Assembly (NCBI RefSeq): GCF_037478005.1
Contig: NZ_CP144164.1
Location: forward strand, 4,898,001 to 4,962,000
Direction: 5' to 3'
Source of the DNA: Alteromonas sp. M12
Lineage (GTDB): Bacteria; Pseudomonadota; Gammaproteobacteria; Enterobacterales; Alteromonadaceae
DNA: 64,000 nucleotides
How positions within the stretch are numbered: the first letter of the stretch is position 1; each line of letters begins with the position of its first letter. A program made the translations under genes and the position numbers. Below, one piece after another: positions 1-8,167 of the stretch. The notes beneath the pieces are model-generated. The model saw only the letters and a program-made list of their open reading frames with translations, did not search any database and was not told where the DNA came from.

Positions 1-245
1 GGCACAGCGGTTTGTTGATTATTCAGCTGCTGAGCATAACTAAAGTGAATTATCGCTTGGCTTTGGTAGATTGGTGAGCGGGTCCAAATCCAAATCATAG
101 CGACCACAAATACCAGCATAAAACTGATACTCAATACCCACCACTTTTGCTTCTGAAGCTTTTTACTTTCTTCCTCAGAGCGTCTATCCATGCTGTCTGT
201 TCCAAATTGTGGCGGGATCACTTCCACGTTTTCGCTAAATGACAT
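1..245 (-). CDS. Wzz/GumC-like polysaccharide chain-length protein, N-terminal fragment
   Basis: This is an open minus-strand frame of 81 codons that starts at ATG 243-245, has GGATAT upstream, and runs off the left edge without a stop. The protein begins MSFSENVEVIPPQFG, has a charged stretch (RRSEEESKKLQKQK), and then one strong membrane segment (WWVLSISFMLVFVVAMIWIW) at about residues 35-55. The next stretch, SPIYQSQAIIHF, is what follows the first membrane helix in Wzz/GumC/Wzc chain-length determinants, where an exported domain begins. The family call rests on this N-terminal layout only, since the diagnostic C-terminal helix lies outside the window. A capsule or exopolysaccharide locus may therefore lie to the left. 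Confidence 0.6.
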   Translation of the reverse strand, partial: MSFSENVEVIPPQFGTDSMDRRSEEESKKLQKQKWWVLSISFMLVFVVAMIWIWTRSPIYQSQAIIHFSYAQQLNNQQTAV

Positions 246-412
246 GTTTTATATCCATATTCCTTAAACGAGCGTCTGACATTAAGACAAACACACGAAG
301 ATTTTTATACCTAATAGATTATCAGCTATAGTAAGGCTCTGCGACTGATATTAAGTTCCAAAAATAATAAATTTGGATTCATTTTCGAGATACAAAAACC
401 TTAACATATTTC

Positions 413-1033
413 ATGACAAACTCTTACGTAAAACCAGCAATCAAAAAACGAGTCATTTGTCGACGCTGTAAGTACCCGCAAACAGTGTGTATTTGCGCGT
501 TTATTAGTGAGGTAAAAATCCCCCTGCAATTAACCATATTGCAGCATCCGTTAGAATCGAAACATGGCAAAAACACAGCAAGACTCATTCCCTTGTGTAT
601 TGAAAATAGCGAAATATTCGTAGGCGAAAACCAGCAGGATTTTGTTGATGTAAAAACTCAAGTCATGGCTGCTTCTCAAAATACTTGGGTGTTGTATCCC
701 CATGCCTTTAGTCAACCGTTGGAAGAGCACTCAAAACACTTTCAGAACGTATTACCCGATAGGTTAATAGTGATAGATGCGACTTGGCGTAAAACGACTA
801 AGATGTGGCAGTTGAATCCTTGGTTACATGCTTTGCCAAGTTGGCATTTTAATACCCTACCTGACAATCAATACCGTATTCGCAAATCTACACTTGAGCA
901 TAGTTTATCTTCATTAGAAGCCACGGCCCAAGCGTTGAGCATATTGTGCGATACAGATACTCAACCTTTGTTAACTTTGTTCGACGCCATGCAAAGGCAA
1001 CAAGAACGGCATATACCAAATTTAGGGGTGTGA
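413..1033 (+). CDS. DTW domain protein (tRNA aminocarboxypropyltransferase family)
   Basis: The 206-residue protein has a zinc-type cysteine cluster near the N terminus (CRRCKYPQTVCIC, residues 17-29) and the family signature VIDATWRKTTKMW at about residues 120-132, the D-x-T-W motif that names the DTW family. Members such as E. coli TapT/TuaA and human DTWD1/2 transfer the 3-amino-3-carboxypropyl group of S-adenosylmethionine to uridine in tRNA to make acp3U. This protein is shorter than E. coli YfiP (about 232 residues) and belongs to a different branch, so the exact tRNA position is not known. It is transcribed alone, convergent with the next operon. The start ATG lacks a clear ribosome site. 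Confidence 0.85.
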   Translation: MTNSYVKPAIKKRVICRRCKYPQTVCICAFISEVKIPLQLTILQHPLESKHGKNTARLIPLCIENSEIFVGENQQDFVDVKTQVMAASQNTWVLYPHAFSQPLEEHSKHFQNVLPDRLIVIDATWRKTTKMWQLNPWLHALPSWHFNTLPDNQYRIRKSTLEHSLSSLEATAQALSILCDTDTQPLLTLFDAMQRQQERHIPNLGV

Positions 1034-1063
1034 ACAATCACAAAGAGCTAAGGAAATCGGGAT

Positions 1064-1339
1064 TTATTTTTGACGTTTAAAATGAAACCAGTTGGGCAGC
1101 CTACCGACAATAACAACATAGTATGCAAATATCCCTAAAGCGGAAAAAATGATCCCACTGACACCGGGTTCCCGCCAATTTTCGGTAAAAAGTGAATAGA
1201 CAGAAAAAGCAATAACCATCAGCGTAGGTGAGGCCACAAGAGCGATCATGACGCGCACGTTCGCCGGTATTTTCACCGCCTTTTGAGTTTCCACATTCGA
1301 ACTTGTTGACGCTTTGGCTGATGGCGAATTTTGTGTCAT
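1064..1339 (-). CDS. small two-helix membrane protein
   Basis: The protein has 91 residues. A polar N-terminal tail rich in Ser/Thr (about 25 residues) is followed by two hydrophobic segments (VMIALVASPTLMVIAFSVYSLF and the stretch from SGIIFSALG to VVIVG) and a short basic C-terminal tail (HFKRQK). The start ATG has AGAAGG eight bases upstream. It lies 20 bp behind the alpha/beta hydrolase and is the last gene of a compact five-gene minus-strand operon (3629 down to 1064). I do not recognise a family; inner-membrane location is inferred from the hydrophobic segments. Confidence 0.7.
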   Translation of the reverse strand: MTQNSPSAKASTSSNVETQKAVKIPANVRVMIALVASPTLMVIAFSVYSLFTENWREPGVSGIIFSALGIFAYYVVIVGRLPNWFHFKRQK

Positions 1340-1359
1340 GTTTTACCTTCTGTAATCAT

Positions 1360-2310
1360 TCACTGTTGCAGAAAATCAATCACACTTTTGACTGTAGATT
1401 CAGGATCTTCTTCGTGGGGAACATGTCCAAGTGTAGCAAAAATAACCAGCTCACTGTTTTCAATTTCCTCTTGAAAACGTCTTCCTAATTCGACCGGAAT
1501 AAGGCGATCTTCTTGCCCCCACATAATCAGCGTAGGCTGCTTAATCTCTGGTATTCGTTTACTTAACTCACTAGGTTGAGTTTGCTCAAAGCGCGCTTCT
1601 AACGCTTGCCTATTTCCAGTACGAGTGGTCAATTGGTAATAACGGTCTACCAACTCAGGTGTGACCTTGCTTGGGTCACCATAAACGTTTTTAACACTTT
1701 TCACCACTAAACTACGAGGCAACATGTCGCCTATAAGTAATTTAAGTAACGGTTGCTGGGTTATTGTAAACGCTAAGGGTACCGACGTAGATTGGTATGG
1801 ATAACCAATGGCATCGACTAAAACAAGCTTTTCAACACGTTGCGGGTAAAACACTGCGGTTGCCCATGAAATGTAACCACCTAAGGAATTTCCCGCCAAC
1901 ACAAAACGATCAACCCCAAGGCTATCCATCACATCAATCACTATCTTGCTATAACGCTCAATGGAATAATCATTTTCTGGGTTTGGACCAGTTAAACCAA
2001 ATCCAGGCAAGTCAAACCGTATGACTCTGCGCTGAGACTTTAATGCCTGCGTCCACCCCTCCCAAGTATGCAATGATGCACTAGTACCATGTAGCAGCAC
2101 TATTGGAAGAGGATCATCTTTTGGCCCTTCATCGCGAAGATGAATTTGCATTCCATCTAGCTCAATAAACTCTGAAGGTGCTGGCGCCCATAGAGGCGCA
2201 AGTTCAGCAACGGTTTTATCGGGTTGCTGAAAAAGGATAAGGAGTACAACATAAATTGCCACCAGCAAAATCAGTATTGAGCCCAAGAACGTCATTATGC
2301 GTTTTACCAT
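1360..2310 (-). CDS. membrane-anchored alpha/beta hydrolase
   Basis: A 316-residue alpha/beta-hydrolase-fold protein. An N-terminal membrane segment (residues 6-27) probably anchors it with the catalytic domain outside the cytoplasm. The oxyanion region is VLLHGTSASLHTW. The nucleophile Ser sits in GNSLGG (about residue 142), the acid is probably Asp in MWGQEDRLIP, and the histidine is in LGHVPHEEDP near the C terminus. The sequence resembles hydrolases of the MhpC/epoxide-hydrolase-like group, whose substrates cannot be read from sequence. It starts 3 bp after the DoxX-like gene, so the two are surely co-transcribed. Confidence 0.85.
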   Translation of the reverse strand: MVKRIMTFLGSILILLVAIYVVLLILFQQPDKTVAELAPLWAPAPSEFIELDGMQIHLRDEGPKDDPLPIVLLHGTSASLHTWEGWTQALKSQRRVIRFDLPGFGLTGPNPENDYSIERYSKIVIDVMDSLGVDRFVLAGNSLGGYISWATAVFYPQRVEKLVLVDAIGYPYQSTSVPLAFTITQQPLLKLLIGDMLPRSLVVKSVKNVYGDPSKVTPELVDRYYQLTTRTGNRQALEARFEQTQPSELSKRIPEIKQPTLIMWGQEDRLIPVELGRRFQEEIENSELVIFATLGHVPHEEDPESTVKSVIDFLQQ

Positions 2311-2313
2311 TTA

Positions 2314-2748
2314 CTATTCCATACTACTTCTGTGCACATTACATTCTCCACTTCCGGTTAATCTCGTCTGTTGCCGCGGAGTCTGTTGTAGCAACACAAA
2401 ACTCAACACAATTAGTGGAATGTTTGTTGTCACTGGATTAAATGCTTCCACTAAAATTTGCGGAATGAAAATTAACGTGAATATCAACAAAGCTGCCAAA
2501 TTAAGAGCGCTAAAGTAAATCAGTAACCTATTTTTGTAAAACAAAATCAAAGCAACCCCCAAAATTATCTCAGCCACACCGGCACATCGCGTAATTATTA
2601 AACTTTGCTGGGGGGAAAACCCAAGGCTGGCTGTCATCAGCATTTCCAACGGCGCAACATGCAACAACTTAGGCACTAAGCCGTGATAAATCCAAGCCAA
2701 GCCTATGGTAAACCTAGCTAGCTGCACAACCGACACAGTTAACAACAT
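2314..2748 (-). CDS. DoxX-like integral membrane protein
   Basis: The 144-residue protein has four hydrophobic segments. The opening LARFTIGLAWIYHGLVPKLL and the AGVAEIILGVALILF segment are typical of DoxX-like proteins, a broad family of small four-helix quinone or redox-associated membrane proteins of mostly unknown function. The start ATG overlaps the end of the upstream gene by 10 bp (2739-2748), and the stop is 3 bp before the hydrolase start. It therefore sits mid-operon. Confidence 0.75.
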   Translation of the reverse strand: MLLTVSVVQLARFTIGLAWIYHGLVPKLLHVAPLEMLMTASLGFSPQQSLIITRCAGVAEIILGVALILFYKNRLLIYFSALNLAALLIFTLIFIPQILVEAFNPVTTNIPLIVLSFVLLQQTPRQQTRLTGSGECNVHRSSME

Positions 2749-3194
2749 TCAAACTGTTCAAAGCGTAATTTTTTACGATAAAGGTAGCTAGAAACCAGCA
2801 AAGGAAAAGGACAAATGAAGGCGAAAAGAGGATTGTAATCGATGAAAAATAACGTACACAACACGCAGCCAATGCCACCACAAATCAGGTGAAAACGATA
2901 AAAAGAAATACTCTCTTCGTAGGCATCAGGAAACACTAACTTTAACAGCAATTGGAATAGCCCCCAAATGCCAACTGAACTCAAAATAATACCAAAAACA
3001 ATTAAATAACCAATCTCAAAACCACGACTGATCATTTCCATGCCAACGATAAAGCCAGAATCTATCACTGCGATCCATAGCGCAACAACCGCGCAAAAAC
3101 CACAAAGAGATTCGACCAAAAATAGGTTTTTCTTGGCTTTTTTCACCTTGACTGAGACTCGTTCATCGATTTCATCTGAATAAAATACTAACAC
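2739..3194 (-). CDS. four-helix membrane protein of unknown function
   Basis: The 151-residue protein has a short basic cytosolic start (KVKKAKKN) followed by about four hydrophobic segments, including FLVESLCGFCAVVALWIAV and FHLICGGIGCVLCTLFFI, and a basic ending (YLYRKKLRF). The best start is a GTG at 3194, since no in-frame ATG precedes the first helix. The gene overlaps the DoxX-like gene by 10 bp and begins 15 bp after the DUF1801 gene. I do not recognise a family. Confidence 0.65.
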   Translation of the reverse strand: MLVFYSDEIDERVSVKVKKAKKNLFLVESLCGFCAVVALWIAVIDSGFIVGMEMISRGFEIGYLIVFGIILSSVGIWGLFQLLLKLVFPDAYEESISFYRFHLICGGIGCVLCTLFFIDYNPLFAFICPFPLLVSSYLYRKKLRFEQFECC

Positions 3195-3209
3195 GCAAAT
3201 ACTGTGTTT

Positions 3210-3629
3210 TTAACACCCTAACAAAGGCAGATGTTTAATTTTATGGTATTTAAGAGTGAGTGCTATGCAATGGTATAGCTCAGTTTCAGGCAATTCGAGC
3301 GCCAATGGCAACAAAATTGCTCGATTGCCAACAAACTGCAAGCGTCTGCAGTACAGTTCTTTAAAGGTTTCTATTAACTTAGTTTGGCAGTTAACATAAA
3401 TGAAGATATTGTTTGGATCTTTAGGCTTCCAATCCATTCTTAGGGTACTACCGGTTTTGCTAAGGTAGCTCGGTTCTCCCCACTTCAACGTCTCTTCGAG
3501 GTATTTTACTTCGGGGGTATTAGTTGCCACACGTAAAATTAGGTCGCGTAAACATAACAACTGGTTGCGTGGTTTTTGTGGGTAACTATTGATTCGGTTT
3601 AGCACCGACTGCCCTTGCGTAAAGACCAT
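3210..3629 (-). CDS. DUF1801 domain protein
   Basis: The 139-residue soluble protein has the layout of DUF1801 (YdhG-like) proteins: an N-terminal helical part, a central WGEPSYLSKTGSTLRMDWKPKDP region and a C-terminal helix. The family is widespread, small and cytosolic, with no settled biochemical role. This is the first gene of the five-gene minus-strand operon ending at 1064, and the promoter should lie in 3630-3715. The neighbours are membrane and hydrolase genes that do not explain its job. Confidence 0.75.
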   Translation of the reverse strand: MVFTQGQSVLNRINSYPQKPRNQLLCLRDLILRVATNTPEVKYLEETLKWGEPSYLSKTGSTLRMDWKPKDPNNIFIYVNCQTKLIETFKELYCRRLQFVGNRAILLPLALELPETELYHCIALTLKYHKIKHLPLLGC

Positions 3630-3715
3630 ATTGCTCCTGTACTCAGGTTAATTACCCACAAAAATGCAAATCAATTTCGCCACTTATGGTCGCTAAACTT
3701 GATTGTTTTTGTCGC

Positions 3716-4105
3716 CTATACTGAAGGTTTTAACCATTCCATTGCGTCTTCAGGATTGTCAAAGTACTTTACTTCACCGGAAATAAACCAAGTGCCAATC
3801 TTCGCCGCATACTGTTGCCATTTTTTACTGCCATAAATAGCGATTTTGTTGAATTCATTGTTGTACTTTAAACCAATTTTGAAATCATCCCAAGCCGCCC
3901 TTAAATCCCAGCCTTCTAGTTCAGTTGCATCTATGAAGGCGTTAACTTTCGGATCTTTCACTTGGGTTAGCGCAGAGTCAATAAGTGGTGTGATAATTTC
4001 GTAATCTTCGTGAGTTAACTTTCCAACAATTTGCATGGATAGGAAAAAATTCTGTTCTACTCGTTCAATACCAATAGATAAGCCGTGTTTTTTTACTTTC
4101 ATCAT
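3716..4105 (-). CDS. SpoIIAA-like (STAS-fold) protein
   Basis: The 129-residue protein matches the SpoIIAA-like/DUF3478 family. It has an N-terminal strand region (GLSIGIERVEQNFFLSMQIVGKLTHEDYE), a central DATELEGWDLRAAWDDFK segment and a C-terminal KYFDNPEDAMEWLK helix. Proteins of this family have an anti-sigma-antagonist-like fold but are mostly not tied to sporulation. They are common in marine proteobacteria as stand-alone genes, some reported to bind lipid-like ligands. The gene is monocistronic, with a 263-bp gap to its neighbour. Confidence 0.8.
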   Translation of the reverse strand: MMKVKKHGLSIGIERVEQNFFLSMQIVGKLTHEDYEIITPLIDSALTQVKDPKVNAFIDATELEGWDLRAAWDDFKIGLKYNNEFNKIAIYGSKKWQQYAAKIGTWFISGEVKYFDNPEDAMEWLKPSV

Positions 4106-4368
4106 ACTAATTCCTTATGCTCAGATTAGATTCAAATGCAGTCTCGTATTGCTGACTGTATGATCAAATTATACTCGCTATAAGGAATACATTGCGGCTT
4201 TCATGAAAGTTTTCAAACCCATAACTTGATTGAAATCAAAAGAAACGAATTTAATTTTCGTCAACTTTTTAGATTCATCGAGTCAGTGCTACTGTAAGCT
4301 CAAAATTAACCTTCTTGTGATTGGATTGACGATGCTAGCCAGAGCAAAATCTGGATTACACAAAAAAC

Positions 4369-5043
4369 TTATAAAGGAGGATCCACTCGTTCAGAAACAG
4401 AAGTGTTGACTCGATACCATCCGGCAATTGAATAGCGATCACGTTGCGCTGGCAAAACTTCATGGGGAAAATCTTCACTTAAGAAAACCACTATGGTTCC
4501 CATCAACGGAACAACTTTAATCCCTTCAATGTCGTTATCGTCGGTAAACAGGACTAACTCACCACCGTCATCGATTGCCCAACCAGAATTAAGGTATGTC
4601 ACTATTGATAACACACGCTGGGCTTCGCCTTTAAACGCATCATAATGACGTTTGTAATACATTCCGGGGGCATAATGCGCAAAGTGACTTTCAAACGAAA
4701 ACAAGCCAAGAAACAATCGGCTATTTAAATAGCGTTGTAGCTGGGCGGTCCAATTTAACCACTCAACTTCCTCTGGTGATTTTCCGGTGATCCAACAAAT
4801 TTCGTCGGTTCTGACAAATTCATTTTTCAGGTAATCATTTCCTCGGCCAATGCCAGCAGCCTTAAAACGTTGCTCGTCCATTTTCAGCTGATATTGGCTC
4901 ATGGAAGTGCAAAGCGCACTTGGTAACGCAACAGGTTTAATGCTGTACCCTTGGTGATATAAATCATCAGCAATAGCCGCAAACAAGGTTTCGTCAAAAC
5001 CACTGTTATCACTTTTCAGAACCAAAGATTGGATGGCGCTCAC
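4369..5043 (-). CDS. 2-oxoglutarate/Fe(II)-dependent oxygenase (prolyl 4-hydroxylase type)
   Basis: The 224-residue protein carries the double-stranded beta-helix iron motif. HYDAF gives the first His and the Asp at about residues 131-133, the second His is in FPHEVLP (about 193), and Arg in DRYSIAGWYR near the C terminus would bind 2-oxoglutarate. It resembles the SM-20/prolyl-4-hydroxylase-like bacterial group, including proteins that hydroxylate translation factors or ribosomal proteins. The substrate here cannot be read. The start codon is GTG. The gene stands alone; a perfect 23-bp palindrome lies about 110 bp upstream. Confidence 0.85.
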   Translation of the reverse strand: MSAIQSLVLKSDNSGFDETLFAAIADDLYHQGYSIKPVALPSALCTSMSQYQLKMDEQRFKAAGIGRGNDYLKNEFVRTDEICWITGKSPEEVEWLNWTAQLQRYLNSRLFLGLFSFESHFAHYAPGMYYKRHYDAFKGEAQRVLSIVTYLNSGWAIDDGGELVLFTDDNDIEGIKVVPLMGTIVVFLSEDFPHEVLPAQRDRYSIAGWYRVNTSVSERVDPPL

Positions 5044-5150
5044 GTTTGTTACCTTACAAAAGCCTAATTAATTTAAATTGAAAGAAAATGGATGATTATC
5101 TGGAGATGTAAAATGCAAAAAAACGCCAATTAACGCTTAAAATCTGTGCA

Positions 5151-5173
5151 ATACTCGCCAGGGTGGCGAGTAT
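5151..5173. repeat. perfect 10-bp inverted repeat with 3-bp loop
   Basis: ATACTCGCCA is followed by GGG and then TGGCGAGTAT, giving a perfect 10-bp stem. It lies between the 2OG-oxygenase start (5043) and the lipoprotein end (5298). It could be a terminator of the lipoprotein transcript, but it lacks a good T tract. It could also be an operator upstream of the oxygenase gene. The sequence does not decide. Confidence 0.6.
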
Positions 5174-5297
5174 ACGACCATTTGAACATTTTACTAAGTT
5201 TATTATTTATCTAAAACGTAATTACCGCTTACGCACCAATTATAAGCCTGTAACGACATAGCAGTAGCGCGTTTTTTTATAGGGTTTAGAGTAGGTT

Positions 5298-5867
5298 TTA
5301 AGAACAATTAGCCACTACCGAGCGCGCCTCTTGCCAAGCAGTGTCGGCATCAAAATCTTCAATAAGACCATTGCTGTGTTTTTGTTCTGTAAACGAGCCT
5401 ATGCCATGTTGGATCATGTAAGTGGGTATATAGGTAGGCTTCCCTAGTTTTTTCAGATGTTTACAAGTAGCAGAATTATTCGATGTTTTCTGCATTATGT
5501 AAGTTAATAGTTCATTCAAGGTTTGTTGTTCTTGGTCGCCAAAGGAATTCATTCTCAATACCATAATTGCTTGGTGGCCAGAACGATCTGCAACTCTGCG
5601 AGTATCAAAATAACCATAGCTCATAGCCACTAAATATAGATCTGACGCCTTATCAAATTCATCCTGTTCAATGCACTCTGTTAAACCTAAAAATAGATCG
5701 GCAGGCGTGTGCGACGAATTTACATCATCAATGCCCACGCAACCTAGCGCAGTGGATGATTGCAAATTACCTTGCGCTTCATAATTCACGGTTTGGGTTG
5801 GAGAGGTTGGCTGACAAGCTGCCAAACATAATAACAATACACATGTGGCTAGTCTTTTAATTTTCAT
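5298..5867 (-). CDS. putative lipoprotein of unknown function
   Basis: The 189-residue protein has a classic lipoprotein signal, MKIKRLATCVLLLCLAAC, with the lipobox cysteine at residue 18. The mature part is polar and contains several cysteines (ALGCVGIDD, LTECIEQD, SATCKHLKK, VANCS) that could form disulphides in the periplasm. A ribosome site AAGAAG precedes the ATG. No domain is recognised; the pattern of paired helices with cysteines suggests a small alpha-helical envelope protein. It is monocistronic. Confidence 0.75.
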   Translation of the reverse strand: MKIKRLATCVLLLCLAACQPTSPTQTVNYEAQGNLQSSTALGCVGIDDVNSSHTPADLFLGLTECIEQDEFDKASDLYLVAMSYGYFDTRRVADRSGHQAIMVLRMNSFGDQEQQTLNELLTYIMQKTSNNSATCKHLKKLGKPTYIPTYMIQHGIGSFTEQKHSNGLIEDFDADTAWQEARSVVANCS

Positions 5868-5921
5868 GCACGACTTCTTTTAAAATGAATATTAGATGAT
5901 CTCAGAATACCAGAGTGACAA

Positions 5922-6644
5922 TTAGCTACTAGTCACCAACATGTCACTAAAAAGTGCCAAGCAGAAACCAACTACAGCTCCTAGTGGAGGGGCCCAGTGT
6001 TTAGCCAAACGTGATTGTGGTCCAATATCTTGAAAAATAATATACAAAATTCCACCTGAGGCAAACAACATAATTGCGCCTAAAACTGCTTCATAATCTG
6101 ATAAAAAAACGTAACCGATAATCCCAGCAATAGGCCCCAATGGAATTAATGCACTCATGGTTAAAAGTGTTTTAGAAGATTTGTTGCCGTTGTTATGGTT
6201 AATTTCTCGGTAGCTATTAAAACCTTCAGGCAAATTTTGTAAACCAATGAACAATGCTAACAAAGGTGCCACTGGGGAACCCAGCGCAACTAAACCGCCT
6301 AGTGCAATTGCTTCGGGAATATAATCCAACATCATTCCCAGTAACTGCGGTGAATCATGCTTTTTCAAGCCGAGTCGCTTTTCAACAATAAAAAAAGCCA
6401 CTCCGCCGAGTAACACAATCGGGATAGAGAACATAGAATGGCCCATACTGGCAATGCCTTCAGGCACTAATACAACTGACACCGCACCGAGTAAAATGCC
6501 ACCGCCAAAAGCAATCACACCATGGCGTACTTCGCGCTCAATCCAAAGCGGGCGAATATGGTCAAAGCTAGCCAAAATTCCACCGATGAGAATACAACTC
6601 CCCGATAAACTGGTAAGTAAGATGATTGTTAGTATTTCAGACAT
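5922..6644 (-). CDS. ZIP-family metal transporter
   Basis: The start is placed at the ATG at 6642-6644, preceded by GGTGGGAA, rather than an upstream TTG, giving 240 residues. About eight membrane segments are present. The metal-binding helices of ZIP carriers are visible: LDYIPEAIALGG (the H in the usual HNxPEG motif is replaced by DYIPE) and GLQNLPEGFNSYRE, where NLPEG matches the family core. ZIP proteins bring Zn, Fe or Mn into the cytoplasm, or move them between compartments. The missing histidines make the substrate uncertain and suggest the divergent ZIP branch seen in marine bacteria. There is no operon partner. Confidence 0.8.
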   Translation of the reverse strand: MSEILTIILLTSLSGSCILIGGILASFDHIRPLWIEREVRHGVIAFGGGILLGAVSVVLVPEGIASMGHSMFSIPIVLLGGVAFFIVEKRLGLKKHDSPQLLGMMLDYIPEAIALGGLVALGSPVAPLLALFIGLQNLPEGFNSYREINHNNGNKSSKTLLTMSALIPLGPIAGIIGYVFLSDYEAVLGAIMLFASGGILYIIFQDIGPQSRLAKHWAPPLGAVVGFCLALFSDMLVTSS

Positions 6645-6691
6645 TAAATTCCCACCCAGCAACTAAGATGAAACTATGATAGCAGTATTTT

Positions 6692-6895
6692 TTAGTTGTC
6701 TTTAGGTTCACCTCGATCACATTTTTTGCAATCCAACATAAAACCCAGTTTGGCATTCCTTCCTGACGCCGTTTCCACCCAAGGTCTATTGGCCCAAGGC
6801 GGGGTGTGTCTGACGTGCTGATTGTGACCACAATCAAGTTCGGCAACCCAATGCCTTTGTTCGTCTTTATGATAACCCTTGATAGCCTGTTTCAT
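6692..6895 (-). CDS. DUF3565 family protein
   Basis: The 67-residue protein has the DUF3565 signature: HWVAELDCGHNQHVRHTPPW followed by RPWV, and a C-terminal LDCKKC cysteine pair. The Cys/His pattern (CGH, QH, RH, CKKC) suggests a single zinc site. The function is unknown and the family is usually encoded as a stand-alone gene. The overlapping frame at 6637-6846 is a shadow. Confidence 0.8.
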   Translation of the reverse strand: MKQAIKGYHKDEQRHWVAELDCGHNQHVRHTPPWANRPWVETASGRNAKLGFMLDCKKCDRGEPKDN

Positions 6896-6935
6896 GGTTT
6901 TATGTAATTTAGTAATAATCTGTTAAGTAAAGCAG

Positions 6936-7196
6936 TTAAATCGCCATTAAACCAATCCCGCCTAGCAACATAATTGCATAGTATTTGCCCCCAGAAGGAA
7001 AATAAGACAATAACCAGAAATACACAAAAGCAGCCAAACTCAAAATTAGGCTTAAAAAAAGCGTATGCCAAATAGCAGCAGTGGAAATAAAACTAATAAT
7101 AGATAGCGGCACAACGAATAATAAAGTGGGAGGAACGGGTTTTGCTACGACATCATGTAACGATAACGCAGCAAGCAGTAAAAAGACTTTAACCAT
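6936..7196 (-). CDS. small membrane protein
   Basis: A protein of 86 residues from ATG 7194-7196; a TTG nine bases upstream is less likely. It is almost entirely hydrophobic with about three helices (VKVFLLLAALSL, TLLFVVPLSIISFISTAA, HTLFLSLILSLAAFVYFW) and a final glycine-rich segment. I do not recognise a family. It lies alone between the DUF3565 and VOC genes. Confidence 0.55.
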   Translation of the reverse strand: MVKVFLLLAALSLHDVVAKPVPPTLLFVVPLSIISFISTAAIWHTLFLSLILSLAAFVYFWLLSYFPSGGKYYAIMLLGGIGLMAI

Positions 7197-7278
7197 CAAA
7201 AACAAATGAAATGCATCCTGTGCTCATTATCGAGTTAAACAAATCACCGCATTTGTCGGCTTTACATCATCGATTATC

Positions 7279-7686
7279 TCAATCTGTTTTAACCTGAATA
7301 AGATCGAATTTATTTCCATACAAATCTTGAAACACCACAACAGTGCCGTAAGGTTCTTCGCGCGGCTGTTCATCAAAGACAACGCCTTTGGAGTGCATTT
7401 TATGATAATCTCGCCAAAAATCATTGGTTTGTATAATCAAAAAAACGCTGTCGCCAGCTTGATTTCCCATAGCAGCAAGCTGTTGCTCTGACTCTGCTTT
7501 GAGCAACAACAAACTTGAGCTGGTTGAATCTCTTGGCGATATCTGAACAAATCGTTTACCGTCACCAACATCGACATTTTGAATAACGTCAAATTCTAAT
7601 TTATCAGTATAAAAATCAATAGCATTCGCGTAACTATCTACCAATAAAGCCACGCTGCTAATATGCTGTTTAACTGACTGACTCAT
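7279..7686 (-). CDS. VOC (glyoxalase/bleomycin resistance fold) protein
   Basis: The 135-residue single-module VOC protein has two beta-alpha-beta-beta-beta halves: HISSVALLVDSYANAIDFYTDKLEF at the start and VVFQDLYGNKFDLIQVK at the end. Likely metal ligands are His near residue 8, the acidic residue in the central strand, and the terminal DLYGNKFDLI segment. The family includes glyoxalases, dioxygenases and resistance proteins, and the specific reaction cannot be read. The start ATG has GGATG upstream. Confidence 0.8.
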   Translation of the reverse strand: MSQSVKQHISSVALLVDSYANAIDFYTDKLEFDVIQNVDVGDGKRFVQISPRDSTSSSLLLLKAESEQQLAAMGNQAGDSVFLIIQTNDFWRDYHKMHSKGVVFDEQPREEPYGTVVVFQDLYGNKFDLIQVKTD

Positions 7687-7750
7687 TCATTACATCCAGT
7701 TTGTTTTAAAAAATAACCGCTGAGGAAAGCTAGATAACAGCTCAAATTAC

Positions 7751-8014
7751 TTATTCAGATGGATCGGCAACGCTTTTATCTTCGGCTTTTTTGACCCGTA
7801 TTTTATTGCCACCTAGATTTTTATAATTTAGGTTTTGAATCGCAGCCTTAGCCTCTCTAGCGTTAGCCATTTCCACAAAACCAAACCCTTTTGACTCGCC
7901 GCTCACTTTGTCGATCACCAAAGTACAAGAACCAACTGTTCCAAATTCTTGAAATAATTCTTTTAATTCATTTTCTGAGGTACTACGGACTAGATTACGT
8001 ACTAATATTTTCAT
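7751..8014 (-). CDS. RRM-type RNA-binding protein
   Basis: The 87-residue protein is a single RNA recognition motif. RNP2 is ILVRNL (residues 3-8) and RNP1 is KGFGFVEM (about 42-49), followed by a basic tail (KIRVKKAED). Such one-domain proteins are frequent in cyanobacteria and marine proteobacteria and bind single-stranded RNA, often during cold adaptation. The start ATG has AGGAA upstream. It is monocistronic; the 150-bp upstream region is AT-rich and may hold a long leader. Confidence 0.9.
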   Translation of the reverse strand: MKILVRNLVRSTSENELKELFQEFGTVGSCTLVIDKVSGESKGFGFVEMANAREAKAAIQNLNYKNLGGNKIRVKKAEDKSVADPSE

Positions 8015-8167
8015 GTATATTTCCTAAAAGCGCTGTTGATTGAGGATTCGCTTTAATATCTCGATTTTAAAGCGTAATACTTTGCAGAATAGCAAAACTC
8101 TATATCCAGCTAGGCTAATTAGGCAAAAAGTCGATGAATTATAACACTTATAATGAAAAGCTGGGGG

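Noticed and set aside
6637..6846. 69-codon minus-strand frame
   Set aside because: It overlaps the DUF3565 gene in another frame, and the DUF3565 reading has the family motifs.
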